Assembly: GCA_900113385.1 (NCBI GenBank)
Contig: FOPE01000002.1
Span: 58,156-122,155, forward strand
From: Lachnospiraceae bacterium C7
GTDB taxonomy: Bacteria > Bacillota > Clostridia > Lachnospirales > Lachnospiraceae
DNA: 64,000 nt
Direction of reading: 5' to 3'
Shown here: positions 16,196 to 25,368 of the stretch, piece after piece
How the letters are laid out: the number at the start of each line of letters is the position of its first letter
How positions within the stretch are numbered: position 1 is the first letter of the stretch
Made by a program: the position numbers and the translations under genes
The notes under the pieces: generated by a model
What the model saw: the letters and a program-made list of their open reading frames with translations, nothing else
Told to the model about the DNA's origin: nothing
Database searches by the model: none

Positions 16196-17389
16196 ATGAA
16201 AATAGCAGTTATGGGATATGGAACAATAGGTTCTGGAGTAGTTGAGGTTATTAGAAGAAATAGTATTAAATTGGAGAAAAAAGCTGGAGAAGAAATAGAA
16301 GTTAAGTATGTACTTGATTTACGTGATTTTCCAGGAGATCCAATGGAAGAATGTATAGTTCATGATTATAAAACTATTGTTGAGGATGATGAAGTAGGTG
16401 TTGTTGTAGAGACAATGGGAGGTGTAGAGCCTGCATTTACTTTTGTAAAGGCTATGCTTGAAGCCAAAAAACATGTAACTACTTCAAATAAAGCACTTGT
16501 TGCAGCTAAAGGGGCAGAGCTTCTTAGCATTGCAAAAGAAAATGGTGTTAATTTTCAATTTGAGGCTTCTGTTGGAGGAGGAATTCCAATTATTAGAAAT
16601 ATAAATTCTTGCTTAACAGCAGACGAATTAGAAGAAGTTTCAGGTATATTAAATGGAACAACTAATTATATGCTTACCAAAATGGCCACAGAAGGTGCAG
16701 AATTTGATGATGTACTAAAAGAGGCCCAAGAAAAAGGATATGCTGAAAAAGATCCAACAGCAGACATAGAGGGACACGATCCTTGTAGAAAAATTGCTAT
16801 TTTAACATCACTTGTAAGTGGAAAAACGGTAGATTTCGAAGATATTCATTGCGAAGGAATCACAAAGATTTCATCAGCAGATTTTAAATATGCAAAAAAA
16901 ATAAATAGATCCATAAAACTTTTAGCATCAAGTAGAAAGATAGGCGCTAACTATGTTGCAATGGTTGCACCATTTATGTTAGATAGTACACATCCATTGT
17001 ATAGTGTAAATGATGTATTTAATGCAGTGTTTGTACATGGTAATGTATTAGGAGACGCAATGTTTTACGGTAGTGGAGCAGGAAGCTTGCCAACAGCAAG
17101 TGCAGTCGTAGCCGATGTGGTAGAAATGACAAAAAATAAAGACAAACATCTAGAAATAGAATGGTCATCAGAAAAACTTCAATTGTTAGACTACGAAGAT
17201 ACAGAAAGTAGATTCTTTGTAAGAACAGATAAAAGCGAAGACGATATTAGAAAAGTTTTTGGCAATGTCAAGTTAATCAAAGATGTAGTAGAAGGCGAGA
17301 TTGGATTTATTACAGCTCATACTAGAGAAAAAGATTTTGAAGAGAAAGCTAAGAAATTAGGTATTATTAATCGAATCAGATTAGATTAA
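16196..17389 (+). CDS. hom: Homoserine dehydrogenase
   Basis: A 397-residue NAD(P)-dependent enzyme that reduces aspartate semialdehyde to homoserine for threonine and methionine synthesis. The N-terminal Rossmann motif is MGYGTIGSGVVEVI, then TSNKALVAAKG. The catalytic domain shows FEASVGGGIPII, ILNGTTNYMLTKM, and the active-site region KGYAEKDPTADIEGHD. The C-terminal stretch after residue 320 is ACT-like. ATG 16196 is chosen because it gives the family's usual N-terminus. It is co-transcribed with the ACT protein and followed by a terminator. Confidence 0.96.
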   Translation: MKIAVMGYGTIGSGVVEVIRRNSIKLEKKAGEEIEVKYVLDLRDFPGDPMEECIVHDYKTIVEDDEVGVVVETMGGVEPAFTFVKAMLEAKKHVTTSNKALVAAKGAELLSIAKENGVNFQFEASVGGGIPIIRNINSCLTADELEEVSGILNGTTNYMLTKMATEGAEFDDVLKEAQEKGYAEKDPTADIEGHDPCRKIAILTSLVSGKTVDFEDIHCEGITKISSADFKYAKKINRSIKLLASSRKIGANYVAMVAPFMLDSTHPLYSVNDVFNAVFVHGNVLGDAMFYGSGAGSLPTASAVVADVVEMTKNKDKHLEIEWSSEKLQLLDYEDTESRFFVRTDKSEDDIRKVFGNVKLIKDVVEGEIGFITAHTREKDFEEKAKKLGIINRIRLD

Positions 17390-17422
17390 GTTTAATTAAT
17401 TAAAATTTATAAATTAAAACGA

Positions 17423-17463
17423 AAAAAAGTGTGAAAAAGCAGTCTGCGATTTTACACTTTTTT
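17423..17463 (+). terminator. Terminator after hom
   Basis: A 10-bp stem AAAAAAGTGT/ACACTTTTTT with a purine-rich loop ends in the T run itself. Confidence 0.7.
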
Positions 17464-17523
17464 CTTGTACTTAATAATGAACTATGTTAATCTAGTAGCA
17501 AGAGAGATTTAACAAAATTAATA

Positions 17524-18381
17524 ATGCTAAAAAGATTTAGTAATTGCATCAATTCTAATAGACTAAAAAGTACTATCAAAGTTGGCAAGTTTATTTCACA
17601 ACAATTTACAGACATTTTTCTAGATTATGTTTACCCCCTTAGGTGCCCAATATGTGACAAAATAATTGAAAAAGACTATATAGATTTTTCAGAATTTAAT
17701 AGACAAAAGCCTTTTTTAGAACAATTCAAATCCGTAGGAGGAAAACAACGACTTGTACATGATATCTGCAAAACCAAAATATTAAATGTAGACGAACCAT
17801 GCTGCATGAAATGTGGTCATCCAGTAGTTGATGAAGCTACAGAATATTGTCAAGATTGTATAAAACGAGAACACAAATTTAGACAAAGCAAAGCTTTATT
17901 TGTATACAAAGGCCATATAAAACTATCGATGTATCGCTTTAAATATTCAAATAGACGAGAATATGCTAAATTTTTTGCAAAAAAAGCAGTGGAAAGATAT
18001 GGAAAATGGCTAGAAATAGTAGACCCAGAAGTGATAGTTCCAGTACCGATGTATCACAAAAAAGAAATAAAGCGAGGATATAATCAAGCGGAGGTTTTTG
18101 CAGAGGAACTTTCAAAACTTACAGGCATCCCAGTAGACTCAAAAACAGTAAAAAGAATTCGAGATACAATAGCTCTAAAAGGGCTAAATCCAACAGAAAG
18201 AAAAAATATGCTAAATAATGCGTTTTTTTTAGATAATTTCGAAAAAACGTATAAAAGAATTTTAATTGTGGACGATATATATACCACAGGAAGTACGTTA
18301 GATGCTATAACAAAAGAATTAAATAAGGCGCATGTTGAGGATGTTTATGGTCTCTTAATATGTACTGGAAAAGGATACTAG
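17524..18381 (+). CDS. ComF family protein (ComFC-like)
   Basis: A 285-residue ComFC-type protein. An N-terminal zinc-binding region has CPICDKII, then CCMKCGHPV and YCQDCIKRE. A phosphoribosyltransferase-like domain follows, with VPVPMYHKKEIKRGYNQAE and the PRPP motif ILIVDDIYTTGST. ComF proteins take part in DNA uptake and ssDNA handling, though the reaction is not defined. The yvyF homologue follows, as in Bacillus (comFC-yvyF), which supports the assignment. Confidence 0.92.
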   Translation: MLKRFSNCINSNRLKSTIKVGKFISQQFTDIFLDYVYPLRCPICDKIIEKDYIDFSEFNRQKPFLEQFKSVGGKQRLVHDICKTKILNVDEPCCMKCGHPVVDEATEYCQDCIKREHKFRQSKALFVYKGHIKLSMYRFKYSNRREYAKFFAKKAVERYGKWLEIVDPEVIVPVPMYHKKEIKRGYNQAEVFAEELSKLTGIPVDSKTVKRIRDTIALKGLNPTERKNMLNNAFFLDNFEKTYKRILIVDDIYTTGSTLDAITKELNKAHVEDVYGLLICTGKGY

Positions 18382-18392
18382 GTGATAAAAAA

Positions 18393-18803
18393 ATGGAAGT
18401 AACAAATTGTAAAAATTGTGGTAGGCTATTTAATTATGTATCAGGCCAACGCATTTGTGATGCGTGTAAACAAAAAGCAGAAGAAAAATTTCAAGAGGTA
18501 AAACAGTACCTAGAAAAAAATCCACATGATTCAATTGATGCAGTTGCAAAAGAGACTGATGTTCAAGTAAAACAGATTAAAGCGTGGATTAGAGAGGAAC
18601 GATTAATTCTATCGTATCCTAGTGCAGACGGAATTGTTTGTGAGAAATGCGGTAAACCTATTTGCTCAGGCAAGTTATGTGAAGCTTGTAAAAAAGATAT
18701 GGCAAACAGTTTAGCAGATGCATTTAGAAAACCAGAGGAACCAAAGCCAGAAAAACCTAAAAAAGATAACAAAAACAGAATGAGATTCCTCGACCATAAG
18801 TAA
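18393..18803 (+). CDS. Flagellar operon-associated protein YvyF (TIGR03826 type)
   Basis: A 136-residue protein with two zinc-ribbon-like cysteine sets, CKNCGRLF...CDACKQ and CEKCGKPI...CEACKK. Between them is a short helix-turn-helix-like segment (DAVAKETDVQVKQIKAWIREE). The tail is Pro/Lys-rich. In Bacillus yvyF lies between comFC and flgM in a late flagellar operon; here comFC precedes it but flgM does not follow. ATG 18393 has AGGTGA upstream; a longer form from 18360 would overlap comFC. Function is unknown. Confidence 0.87.
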   Translation: MEVTNCKNCGRLFNYVSGQRICDACKQKAEEKFQEVKQYLEKNPHDSIDAVAKETDVQVKQIKAWIREERLILSYPSADGIVCEKCGKPICSGKLCEACKKDMANSLADAFRKPEEPKPEKPKKDNKNRMRFLDHK

Positions 18804-18812
18804 GATATAAAG

Positions 18813-18852
18813 CCCCCTGATTAGTTGAGATAACTGGTTGGGGAGTTTTTTT
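18813..18852 (+). terminator. Terminator after comFC-yvyF
   Basis: A CCCC/GGGG base and an ATTAGTT/AACTGGT upper stem with G-T pairs form a hairpin followed by seven T. Confidence 0.8.
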
Positions 18853-18970
18853 GTGGGAAAACATTAAAAAAAATAAAATTTTATTTTATATTTTAAGAAT
18901 CAATTTAAAAATTTTCTTGACTGTGTTATAATTACATGAAGTATGTGAGGATAATAGAAGAGGATAACAT

Positions 18971-19363
18971 ATGATAAACGAAGAACGAGTTAGAGAATTG
19001 TTTCATATTGCGAAATATGATTCAACAGAAGAAAAAAAGAATCGTCAGATGGGCCAGTTCTATAGATCAGATTATATTTGGAAGGAATTGATAAAGAGCT
19101 TTATATGTGGCTCTATAGCATTTGCATTAATAGTATTATTAGTGATAATGTACAGTGTCAATGACCTTATAGAAGAATTTGGTTCTTTTGATTTAGAACA
19201 CATAAGTGTTATTTTTGTTATTTTATATTTAGTTTTCATGATTATATATCTGATAATAACTTATGTCATTTATTATCATCGCTACACTAAAGGTAGAAAA
19301 GCACTTAAAGGACTTTACGAGCATGTAAAGAAAGTGAATGAGATGTATGACGATGAAGAATAA
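18971..19363 (+). CDS. Small membrane protein, unknown function
   Basis: A 130-residue protein with a charged N-terminus, two membrane helices (about 42-62 and 75-100) and a basic/acidic cytoplasmic tail (YTKGRKALKGLYEHVKKV). I do not recognise a family. GAGGATAAC precedes the ATG, and an extended -10 (TGTTATAAT at 18924-18932) lies 39 bp upstream. It is spaced 18 bp from the next membrane-protein gene, so the two probably form one unit leading to cdaA. Confidence 0.75.
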   Translation: MINEERVRELFHIAKYDSTEEKKNRQMGQFYRSDYIWKELIKSFICGSIAFALIVLLVIMYSVNDLIEEFGSFDLEHISVIFVILYLVFMIIYLIITYVIYYHRYTKGRKALKGLYEHVKKVNEMYDDEE

Positions 19364-19381
19364 ACTTATTAGGAGGCATTA

Positions 19382-20356
19382 ATGAAGTTACTTGAGATTA
19401 AAGACCGAATTATAAATTTTATAGAAAAACATGACACAATCAGTAGAATAATAACTAAATTTATAATAGCATTGATAGTTTTTGTTACTATAAATAAAAA
19501 TATAGGATACTTCGAAATTATAAGTAGTGCACCTGTTGCAATAGGAACAGCTATAGCATGTGCATTATTACCAGTTAATGCAATTTTGTGGTTGGCAATG
19601 TTTGCAGTTATGCTTGATATGTATGCACTTTCACCAGAGGTTGCAATTGTAGTAGGAATAGTATTTCTTATATTTATATTTTTGTATTGCAGATTTGCAC
19701 CAGAAGATGGAATATTAATGCTATTTACACCGATACTATTTAGGTATCATATTCCTTATGTGATGCCTGTAGCAGCCGGACTACTTCGAGGCGTATATTC
19801 AGCAATTGGAGTGGCCTTAGGTACAGTTATATTTTATTTTATAGATGGAATTAAACAAAATGCAGACACATTGAAAAGCATAGCTAGTTCTAATTCAGAA
19901 GAATCAACTACAAAGATTAATGTATCGCTCAACCAGATTTTAGGTAACAAAGAGTTAGTATTTGTATTAATAGTTATGGTAATTTCTACATTAGTAGTTT
20001 ATATTGTAAGAAGACGTCAAATTGAACATGCATGGACAATAGCAACATTTGCAGGAGCATTAATTCAAATAGGTTCTTTAATTGCAGGATATATGTTATT
20101 TAACTTATCAGATAAGACTTTAGAGATTATAATTGGCAATGTTATAGCGATTATTGTAGGACTAATAATTCAATTCTTTTTTATGAATTTAGACTATTCT
20201 AGAGTAGAAAATGTACAATTTGAAGATGATGATTATTACTATTATGTAAAAGCAGTTCCAAAGAAAATGCTTGGAAAAGAAGAAAAGACAGTAAAACATT
20301 TTGGAAATACAACAAGCATAGGGAAAAAAATACCAAGAGAAAATGAAGAAAAATAA
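19382..20356 (+). CDS. Multi-pass membrane protein upstream of cdaA, unknown function
   Basis: A 324-residue protein with about eight hydrophobic segments between residues 20 and 280. A short cytoplasmic tail holds an unusual acidic-tyrosine run (EDDDYYYYVKAVPKKML). I recognise no named family. A strong ribosome site, TAGGAGG, precedes the ATG. It lies between a small membrane protein and cdaA, so a role at the membrane linked to c-di-AMP or wall metabolism is possible but unproven. Confidence 0.75.
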   Translation: MKLLEIKDRIINFIEKHDTISRIITKFIIALIVFVTINKNIGYFEIISSAPVAIGTAIACALLPVNAILWLAMFAVMLDMYALSPEVAIVVGIVFLIFIFLYCRFAPEDGILMLFTPILFRYHIPYVMPVAAGLLRGVYSAIGVALGTVIFYFIDGIKQNADTLKSIASSNSEESTTKINVSLNQILGNKELVFVLIVMVISTLVVYIVRRRQIEHAWTIATFAGALIQIGSLIAGYMLFNLSDKTLEIIIGNVIAIIVGLIIQFFFMNLDYSRVENVQFEDDDYYYYVKAVPKKMLGKEEKTVKHFGNTTSIGKKIPRENEEK

Positions 20357-20477
20357 AATTTTTTATATTTGCACATAATTATTTAACAATTTTTTGGTAT
20401 TTTATTACGGTCAGAACAAGATGAACAAATATTTTGGATTATAAATTTGAATAATAATAAAGAAAGGTGAAGATATT

Positions 20478-21383
20478 ATGCAGGATTTTCTAGCTAGCCT
20501 AGAGGCTTTTAAAGAGAATCTATCCTTGTATCTAGAACTTCCAAGTTTTAGAATTACTCCAGTTGATTTAGTAGAGATACTTATTATCTCAGTCCTTATC
20601 TATCATTTATTGATATGGATTAAAAATACTAGAGCATGGAATCTCTTTAAAGGAATTTTAATTATTTTGTTGTTTGTACTTTTAGCAGCAGCATTTCAAA
20701 TGAATACGATATTATGGATAGCAGAAAATACTTTTAACGTTGGTATAGTCGCCTTAGTTATTATTTTTCAACCAGAATTACGAAAGGCACTTGAGAACTT
20801 AGGTCAAAAAAATATTTTCGCTCCATTTTTTGTGGGCAATAAAGAAATAGCAGAAAAGTTCTCGGACAAAACTATAGAAGAGATTATTAAAGCTTGCTAT
20901 TCCATGGGAAAAGTTAAGACAGGAGCTTTAATAGTTATAGAAGATGATATTGACCTAGACGAATATGTTCGTACAGGTATTGATGTTGATGCATTAGTAT
21001 CTAGACAGATACTTATTAATATTTTTGAAAAAAATACACCGCTTCACGACGGTGCAATAATAGTAAGAGGAAATCGAATTGTATCAGCAACATGCTATTT
21101 ACCATTATCAGATAGTTTGTCTTTAAGTAAGGAATTAGGTACACGACATAGAGCAGCAGTGGGAATTAGTGAAGTAAGTGATTCTATGACAATAGTTGTA
21201 TCAGAAGAGACAGGTAAAGTTTCTTATGCTATGCGTGGACAAATTTATAGAGCAGTTGAAGAGGATGATCTTAGAAGACGACTTAAGTATGTTCAAAATA
21301 GAACTCATGAAGCAACACGTTTAGAACTACTGAAAAGGAGGTTAATGGATGCTAGAAAAAATTCTAAAAAAAGTGACAAATAA
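20478..21383 (+). CDS. cdaA: Diadenylate cyclase CdaA
   Basis: A 301-residue membrane-bound cyclase making c-di-AMP from two ATP. Three N-terminal membrane helices (about 25-85) are followed by the DAC domain (about 100-265), with FQPELRKALENLG, the catalytic DGA motif in TPLHDGAIIV, and the RHR motif in GTRHRAAVGISE. The cdaR gene starts inside its last codons. c-di-AMP controls potassium, turgor and wall homeostasis in Firmicutes. The usual third gene of this operon, glmM, is not here. Confidence 0.96.
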   Translation: MQDFLASLEAFKENLSLYLELPSFRITPVDLVEILIISVLIYHLLIWIKNTRAWNLFKGILIILLFVLLAAAFQMNTILWIAENTFNVGIVALVIIFQPELRKALENLGQKNIFAPFFVGNKEIAEKFSDKTIEEIIKACYSMGKVKTGALIVIEDDIDLDEYVRTGIDVDALVSRQILINIFEKNTPLHDGAIIVRGNRIVSATCYLPLSDSLSLSKELGTRHRAAVGISEVSDSMTIVVSEETGKVSYAMRGQIYRAVEEDDLRRRLKYVQNRTHEATRLELLKRRLMDARKNSKKSDK

Positions 21384-22701
21384 CCTCGGATTTAAGGTGT
21401 TAGCATTGCTATTTGCATTTGCGTTGTGGGTTATTGTTTATAACATTAATGATCCAACTAAGACAAGGACGTATACAGCAGAAGTAGAAGTTAAAAATGC
21501 TGATTTTATGACTAACTTAGGCAAATATGCAGAAGTAAAAGATGGAACAGGTTCAGTAAGTTTTTCAGTGACAGCCAAAAGAACTGTCCTAGACAAATTA
21601 AATGATGATGACTTTGTAGCGGTAGCAGATTATTCAAAGGCTCTTATTTCAAAAGATGAGAAGTCAGCTACAGTTCCAGTTGATATAGAAAGTAAAAGAT
21701 CAAATGGAATGCTTAAATACAACGCCCAAGGAAAGTACGTTACATTATCTTTAGAGAAGCTAAAAGCAAAACAGTTTGTAATTTCAGCAAATACTACAGG
21801 AAAAGTAGCAAATGGATATGCTTTAGGTAGTGTAAAGGTTGTAAATCCTACAGTATTAAAGATACAAGGTCCAAATTCAGTAGTAAAAAGAGTGCATTCT
21901 GTTGTAGCTACTATAGATGTAGGCAACATGAACATAGATATTACAGATAAAGTAAAGCCTAAACTTTACGATGCACAGGGCAATGAAGTGCCTACAGATA
22001 AATTAAAACTTAGCAACGTATCCATATCGGTATCAGCTAAGATTTTAAAAACTAAAAAAGTAAATATTAACATTCCAAATAAAACTATAAAAAATTCTGA
22101 TGGCAAGAATGTAAGTTTAAAAGCTAGTGAAAACTCTGTACTTGTAATGGGATCAGATGAAGCATTAGAGCAGATAAATGATATTAATATTTCATCTGAT
22201 GTTTTCAATGGAAATTCTATAAAAGGAAAAACAGAAGTTACAATAGACTTAAAGAAATATTTGCCAGAAGAAGTAGAACTTGTTAACGAAAAGGAATCAA
22301 AGCTTACAGTACATCTTTATCTTGAAGGAGAAGAAGAACAAGCTGTGACTTTGACAGTTCCAACAAGTAGTATTAAAATGAATGGGTTAGATAGTAAATA
22401 TCAAGCAAGTTTTGTTCAAAGTAATGTAGTTATGAAAGTGACAGCAGACGCAGCTAATATGTCAGCGCTTAATGCAAATGATGTAGAAGCAGTAGTGGAT
22501 TTGTCGGGACTTAGCGCAGGAACTCATAGTGTGAAAGTGACATTAAATCTTGATTCAAGCAAATACAAATACAGTGGTATTACGACACAAGTTGTGATAA
22601 AGAATCAGAATCAGACTCAGTCACAACCACAGACGAATACACAAGAACAAACTAACACACAAGACAACATAGTGACAGACAGTAACACAACAAACAATTA
22701 G
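21349..22701 (+). CDS. cdaR: CdaR, YbbR-domain regulator of CdaA
   Basis: A 450-residue protein with one N-terminal membrane anchor (about 13-32) and an extracytoplasmic part built from about four YbbR repeats. It ends in a Gln/Thr/Asn-rich low-complexity tail (from about 420). In Bacillus and Listeria CdaR binds and modulates CdaA. AAAGGAGG at 21335-21341 fixes the start, giving a 35-base overlap with cdaA and coupled translation. Confidence 0.92.
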   Translation: MLEKILKKVTNNLGFKVLALLFAFALWVIVYNINDPTKTRTYTAEVEVKNADFMTNLGKYAEVKDGTGSVSFSVTAKRTVLDKLNDDDFVAVADYSKALISKDEKSATVPVDIESKRSNGMLKYNAQGKYVTLSLEKLKAKQFVISANTTGKVANGYALGSVKVVNPTVLKIQGPNSVVKRVHSVVATIDVGNMNIDITDKVKPKLYDAQGNEVPTDKLKLSNVSISVSAKILKTKKVNINIPNKTIKNSDGKNVSLKASENSVLVMGSDEALEQINDINISSDVFNGNSIKGKTEVTIDLKKYLPEEVELVNEKESKLTVHLYLEGEEEQAVTLTVPTSSIKMNGLDSKYQASFVQSNVVMKVTADAANMSALNANDVEAVVDLSGLSAGTHSVKVTLNLDSSKYKYSGITTQVVIKNQNQTQSQPQTNTQEQTNTQDNIVTDSNTTNN

Positions 22702-22771
22702 CGGACAGATTTTAGGAGACATTATATTATTGCAATGTAGTTGCTGAGCAAAAGATGAAACGGGGGTTATT

Positions 22772-23035
22772 ATGGTTTCTCAAGAAGTACAAATTAAAAA
22801 TCCTACAGGATTGCATTTAAGACCTGCAGGTGAACTTTGCAAGGAGGCAATTAAATACAAATGTAAAATTACATTTGAGCATGGAAATTCTATATCAAAT
22901 GCTAAAAGTGTACTTAGCGTATTAGGTGCATGCATTAAATGCGGAGATGTAGTTAAATTTGTATGCGAAGGAGAAGATGAAAAAGAAGCTCTTACTGCCA
23001 TATTAAAATTAGCAAAAAGTGGCTTTGGGGAATAA
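22772..23035 (+). CDS. HPr family phosphocarrier protein
   Basis: An 87-residue HPr. The phosphoacceptor His is in PTGLHLRPAG and the regulatory Ser, target of HPr kinase in Firmicutes, is in NAKSVLSVLG. It could carry phosphate in the sugar PTS or act as a Crh-like regulatory copy. The site has no neighbouring EI gene. It lies 20 bp before the first gene of the polysaccharide operon, so the two may share a transcript. Confidence 0.92.
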   Translation: MVSQEVQIKNPTGLHLRPAGELCKEAIKYKCKITFEHGNSISNAKSVLSVLGACIKCGDVVKFVCEGEDEKEALTAILKLAKSGFGE

Positions 23036-23055
23036 GATTTTGGAGTTAGAAAAAG

Positions 23056-24426
23056 ATGAAGAGACAACGTTATAAACATTTATTGAATTTTGCTGCAAAT
23101 GTAGTCTCACTAACCGTGTATGGTGTGCTATTTGCAATTCTTTGGTATAAATATTATGCCAATTGGAATATAGGTGTGTCAGTTGTAACACCTTATTTTA
23201 GACGAGGAAACTGGGCAGTTATTGGAATGTATCTGTTATTTATATTCTTTTTTACAAAAGTGTTTGGAGGATATAGAATAGGTTATCTAAGATTGACAGA
23301 TATAATTTTGTCAAATGTTTTAGCGCTTATATTAGGAAATATAGTAGCGTTTTTTGAATTATGTTTGATTTGTCGTGATTATGTTAATCCAATTCCGTTA
23401 GTAGACGTAATGTTTATAGAAATTGGATTTATTGTATTGTGGAGTATTCTTATAACAGAATCCTACAAAGCATTGTATCCACCTAGACAGATGATCGTAG
23501 TTTATGGAGCATATCCATCAGACGACTTAATTGCAAAGATTAATACACGAAAAGACAAATATAATATTTGTACAACAATAAGTTGTACAGTCGGTAAAGA
23601 AAAATTATATGAAGCTATAAGCGGATATCAAGGTGTAGTATTAAGTGATTTACCAGCAGAGACTAGAAATGATATCATGAAATACTGCTATCAAAATAGT
23701 ATAAGAGTATATTGTACACCTAAGATTTCAGATATTTTATTCAGAGCTTCAGATGATATACATTTATTTGACACACCATTGTATTTACTTAGAAATCAAG
23801 GGTTATCAATAACACAGAGATTTTTTAAAAGAGCATGTGATATAGTTCTTTCATTAATAGGAATTGTAATTGCTTCACCATTTATGATAATTATTGCATT
23901 ATGCATTAAACTATATGATGGTGGTCCAATTTTTTACAAACAAGAGAGACTTACAAGAGACCATACACCATTTAGGATTATTAAGTTTAGAAGTATGACT
24001 ACAGATTCTGAAAAGAAAGGTGCTAGACTTGCAGCAAAAGGTGATTCAAGGGTAACGCCGGTAGGAAATATTATTAGAAATATTCATTTTGATGAATTGC
24101 CACAGCTTTTTAATATTTTAAAAGGAGATATGTCTTTAGTAGGACCAAGACCTGAAAGACAAGTTATTGCAGAACAATACATGGAAGAGATTCCAGAGTT
24201 TGCATTTAGAACAAAAGTAAAAGCAGGTCTTACAGGATACGCACAGGTATGGGGTAAATATAATACAACCCCATATGATAAATTAAAGATGGATATAACT
24301 TATATTGAAAATTATTCGTTGTGGCTAGATTTCAAAATATTGTTGCTTACATTTAAAATCTTATTTGTAAAAGAAAATACAGAAGGTGTAGATGCAGCAC
24401 AGACAACAGCCATGAAAAAGCATTAA
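23056..24426 (+). CDS. Initiating sugar-phosphate transferase (polyprenyl-phosphate, WcaJ-like)
   Basis: A 456-residue phosphoglycosyltransferase. Four N-terminal membrane helices and a CoA-binding-like middle domain (about 130-240) precede the C-terminal Bac_transf domain. The latter has FFKRACDIVLSLIGIVIASP, GGPIFYKQERLTRD, FRIIKFRSM, HFDELPQLFNILKGDMSLVGPRP, and VKAGLTGYAQVWGKY. It transfers a sugar phosphate to undecaprenyl phosphate to begin a repeat unit. It is the first gene of the surface-glycan operon. A second enzyme of this type occurs at 28851. Confidence 0.93.
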   Translation: MKRQRYKHLLNFAANVVSLTVYGVLFAILWYKYYANWNIGVSVVTPYFRRGNWAVIGMYLLFIFFFTKVFGGYRIGYLRLTDIILSNVLALILGNIVAFFELCLICRDYVNPIPLVDVMFIEIGFIVLWSILITESYKALYPPRQMIVVYGAYPSDDLIAKINTRKDKYNICTTISCTVGKEKLYEAISGYQGVVLSDLPAETRNDIMKYCYQNSIRVYCTPKISDILFRASDDIHLFDTPLYLLRNQGLSITQRFFKRACDIVLSLIGIVIASPFMIIIALCIKLYDGGPIFYKQERLTRDHTPFRIIKFRSMTTDSEKKGARLAAKGDSRVTPVGNIIRNIHFDELPQLFNILKGDMSLVGPRPERQVIAEQYMEEIPEFAFRTKVKAGLTGYAQVWGKYNTTPYDKLKMDITYIENYSLWLDFKILLLTFKILFVKENTEGVDAAQTTAMKKH

Positions 24427-24440
24427 TTAGCCTTAAGATA

Positions 24441-24467
24441 AATGCCCATGAGTAATTCATGGGCATT
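24441..24467. repeat. Perfect 11-bp hairpin without T run
   Basis: AATGCCCATGA and TCATGGGCATT are separated by GTAAT. The hairpin lies between the first and second glycan genes and lacks a T tract, so it may slow or process the transcript instead of ending it. Confidence 0.7.
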
Positions 24468-24540
24468 AACTATGTAAAAAATTATATAAGTAGTATACTT
24501 ATAATAAGAATACTTTATAGAAGCTAAGGAAGGAAACATT

Positions 24541-25368
24541 ATGGGAATATCAGTACTTATGTCTGTATACAAAAAAGAAAAACCAGAATATTTTAAAAAG
24601 GCATTAGAAAGCATTATTAACCAAAGCTTACAGCCTGATGAGATCGTATTAATAAAAGATGGTCCCCTTACTGATGAACTAGAGTCAGTTTTGCTAGATA
24701 GTATAGAACATTTCCCAAATATAAAGACTTTTCAGTTCCAAAAAAATGTTCAACTCGGGAAGGCTTTAAAAAAAGGTGTAGAGTTATGTAGTCAGCCATT
24801 AATAGCAAGAATGGATACAGACGATATAGCAAGGATTAATAGATTGCGTCTTCAGTTTGAATTTATGCAAAATAATAAAGACGTAGCAGCATGTGGAGGC
24901 TATATTCAAGAATTTTATGATGACGGTTCTCATAAAAATATCAAAAAAATGCCAACAGGGCCAGAAGAAGTAAAAAGATATGGTAAATATCGAAATCCAT
25001 TAAACCATATGACAGTTATGTTTAGAAAAGAAGCAATACTAGAAGCAGGTAATTATAGACATTATCCTAATCTAGAAGACTATGACTTATGGATTAGAGT
25101 AATGTCTAAAGGATATAAGTTAGATAACATACCAGAAGTTTTAGTAGAAGCTCGAACTAATGAAAGCTTTTATGATAGACGAGGCGGATCAGGTTATGGA
25201 AAAAGATATTTAGCTTTAAGAAAAAAAGAACATAAATTAAAAATTACGAATTTTGGAGAATATGTAATAAGTTGCTTGCTAACAATGGCAATGGTATATT
25301 CACCAACAAAATTAAGAAAAGTATTTTATAAGAAACTTCGTAAAGGAGGCCAAAAAGATGGAAAGTAA
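24541..25368 (+). CDS. Family 2 glycosyltransferase
   Basis: A 275-residue GT-A fold transferase. The N-terminal nucleotide-sugar motif is ISVLMSVYKKEKPEYF, the metal-binding DxD is in ARMDTDDIARINRL, and the acceptor-side segment NLEDYDLWIRVMSKGY holds the catalytic ED. It resembles AmsE-type exopolysaccharide transferases. Donor and acceptor cannot be predicted. AAGGAAGG precedes the start. It overlaps the next gene by 11 bases. Confidence 0.88.
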   Translation: MGISVLMSVYKKEKPEYFKKALESIINQSLQPDEIVLIKDGPLTDELESVLLDSIEHFPNIKTFQFQKNVQLGKALKKGVELCSQPLIARMDTDDIARINRLRLQFEFMQNNKDVAACGGYIQEFYDDGSHKNIKKMPTGPEEVKRYGKYRNPLNHMTVMFRKEAILEAGNYRHYPNLEDYDLWIRVMSKGYKLDNIPEVLVEARTNESFYDRRGGSGYGKRYLALRKKEHKLKITNFGEYVISCLLTMAMVYSPTKLRKVFYKKLRKGGQKDGK

